This document shows positions 63,118 to 64,000 of a DNA stretch of 64,000 nucleotides, piece by piece; the first letter of the stretch is position 1; every line of letters starts with the position of its first letter. Origin of the DNA: CAZSLO01 sp964608025 (GTDB lineage: Bacteria > Chloroflexota > Dehalococcoidia > Lucifugimonadales > CAJWER01); assembly GCA_964608025.1 (NCBI GenBank), contig CAZSLO010000027.1, positions 1 to 64,000 of the forward strand, read 5' to 3'. The notes beneath the pieces are model-generated. The model was given only the letters and a program-made list of their open reading frames with translations, had not been told where the DNA came from and ran no database searches. Position numbers and translations under genes: made by a program.

Positions 63118-64000
63118 CTAGCGCCCAACTAACCTAATCCTTGGATCAATCCAGGCCAACATAATATCTGACACAAAGGTACCTACCACTGTCATGGAGC
63201 CGTACATGAATATAATCAATCCAGCTGTGTAAACATCCTCGATCTGGATCGCCCAGAGGAGTACAGGTCCCATGGTAGGCAAACTGAGGACTACAGACAC
63301 AATTATGCTGCCACTAACCAACGATGGCAATATATAACCGATTGTACTAACAAGAGGGTTAAGAGCTACTCTTACTGGATATTTGAGAATCAGACGCCAA
63401 GACTTTAATCCCTTAGCACGGGCTGTAATCACATAGGGCTTGTTGATCTCGTCCAACAAATTGTTGCGTAAGATACGTATCAAGCTCGCAGTCCCTGACG
63501 TACCAAGCACGATTGCTGGAATCCAGAGATGGGCTATAAAATCCCGAAGCTTATCCAAATCCCACGGCTTTTGTTCATATTCACCCGAAAACAGTCCTCC
63601 TACACTCTGATCGAAATATGCGTAGGCCGCATACATTAAAACAAGTCCAAGCAAGAAGTCAGGTACCGCCAGTCCCGTGAATCCAATAAATGTGAAAACG
63701 TAATCCCCTAATGAGTGTGATCGAACTCCAGAATATATTCCTACCGGGATCGCGAAGGACCAGGTTACCAGGATAGTAAAGCCCGTCAGCCAAATAGTCA
63801 TCCATATGCGGTCGCCAATCCGATCTTTTACAGGTTGTGCCCTGATATCTTCCCCGGCAAGAAACGAAATCCCAAGATCACCTTGCAGCAAGTTAAATAA
63901 CCACTTGAAATATCGAATGATCATACCCTGGTCAACACCGAAATAGCGTGCCATTATCTCTCTTTGGTCGTCATCAAGCTGGCAACTATCACCAAGGTTG
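63118..64000 (-). CDS. Dpp/Opp-type ABC transporter permease, cut by the window edge
   Basis: C-terminal about 294 residues of a peptide/nickel-type permease; the start is beyond base 64000, as the frame stays open to the edge through a family-like LDDDQREIMARYFGVDQG segment. Visible are the FTILVTWSFAIPVGIYSG and GLAVPDFLLGLVLMYAA membrane segments, the EAA-like loop (YVITARAKGLKSWRLILKYPVR) that contacts the ATPase, and a last segment ending in the family's LAWIDPRIRL. It is a close paralogue of the permease at 1-487. The solute-binding protein and ATPases are outside the window. Confidence 0.9.
   Translation of the reverse strand, partial: NLGDSCQLDDDQREIMARYFGVDQGMIIRYFKWLFNLLQGDLGISFLAGEDIRAQPVKDRIGDRIWMTIWLTGFTILVTWSFAIPVGIYSGVRSHSLGDYVFTFIGFTGLAVPDFLLGLVLMYAAYAYFDQSVGGLFSGEYEQKPWDLDKLRDFIAHLWIPAIVLGTSGTASLIRILRNNLLDEINKPYVITARAKGLKSWRLILKYPVRVALNPLVSTIGYILPSLVSGSIIVSVVLSLPTMGPVLLWAIQIEDVYTAGLIIFMYGSMTVVGTFVSDIMLAWIDPRIRLVGR

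Overview
The window reads as one contiguous, gene-dense piece of a bacterial chromosome with moderate G+C (mid-40s % by eye), short intergenic gaps, no rRNA, no CRISPR array, no insertion sequence and one tRNA. The mix of de novo purine and histidine genes, groESL, two flavin/F420 luciferase-like oxidoreductases, hydantoinase A/B, phytanoyl-CoA-type dioxygenases, a creatininase homologue, a CocE-type hydrolase and dipeptide permeases is what I associate with marine SAR202-type Chloroflexota (Dehalococcoidia-related). That placement is inference from gene content, not from a marker-gene tree.

Layout. 1-487 is the N-terminal part of a Dpp/Opp-type permease running off the left edge. 610-1239 is the t6A enzyme TsaC. 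1463-10520 (+) is a purine block (guaA, purD, purB, purC, purS) interspersed with a YceI-like lipoprotein, a cupin, a phosphodiesterase-like enzyme and a DUF3105 protein. 10529-18871 (-) is a histidine block (hisZ, hisG, hisD, hisC, hisB) carrying three apparent passengers: a phospholipase-C-like protein and a GMC oxidoreductase with its small subunit. 19203-22541 (+) is a Fur-family regulator with a Zn/Mn-type ABC importer behind a perfect 26-bp palindrome. 22780-30844 holds mixed enzymes (amidohydrolase, threonine-aldolase-like enzyme, serine hydrolase, LLM oxidoreductase, MFS transporter, tRNA-Arg). 31093-33493 (-) is groESL with a good promoter and terminator and a small downstream gene.

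33544-45857 (+) is the metabolic centrepiece: a MoeA-PBP fusion, MobA and a MoaD-like carrier lead into an aldehyde:ferredoxin oxidoreductase, an NAD-linked three-subunit formate dehydrogenase (NuoE-like, NuoF-like, molybdopterin subunit), an uncharacterised protein and an IlvD/Edd dehydratase. The cofactor genes sit directly upstream of the pterin enzymes that would use them. 45860-49619 holds an esterase, an unknown protein, tsaE-tsaB-ndk behind a clear sigma70-type promoter, and rsfS.

49842-64000 is a catabolic region: LLM monooxygenase, creatininase homologue, two PhyH dioxygenases, an HyuA-amidase-HyuB set with overlapping or closely spaced genes, a CocE/NonD hydrolase, a glycosidase-like protein and a second Dpp/Opp permease that runs off the right edge. 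A reasonable reading is uptake and hydrolysis of peptides, cyclic amides (creatinine- or hydantoin-like compounds) and esters, feeding oxidation. The substrates are not determined by the sequence.
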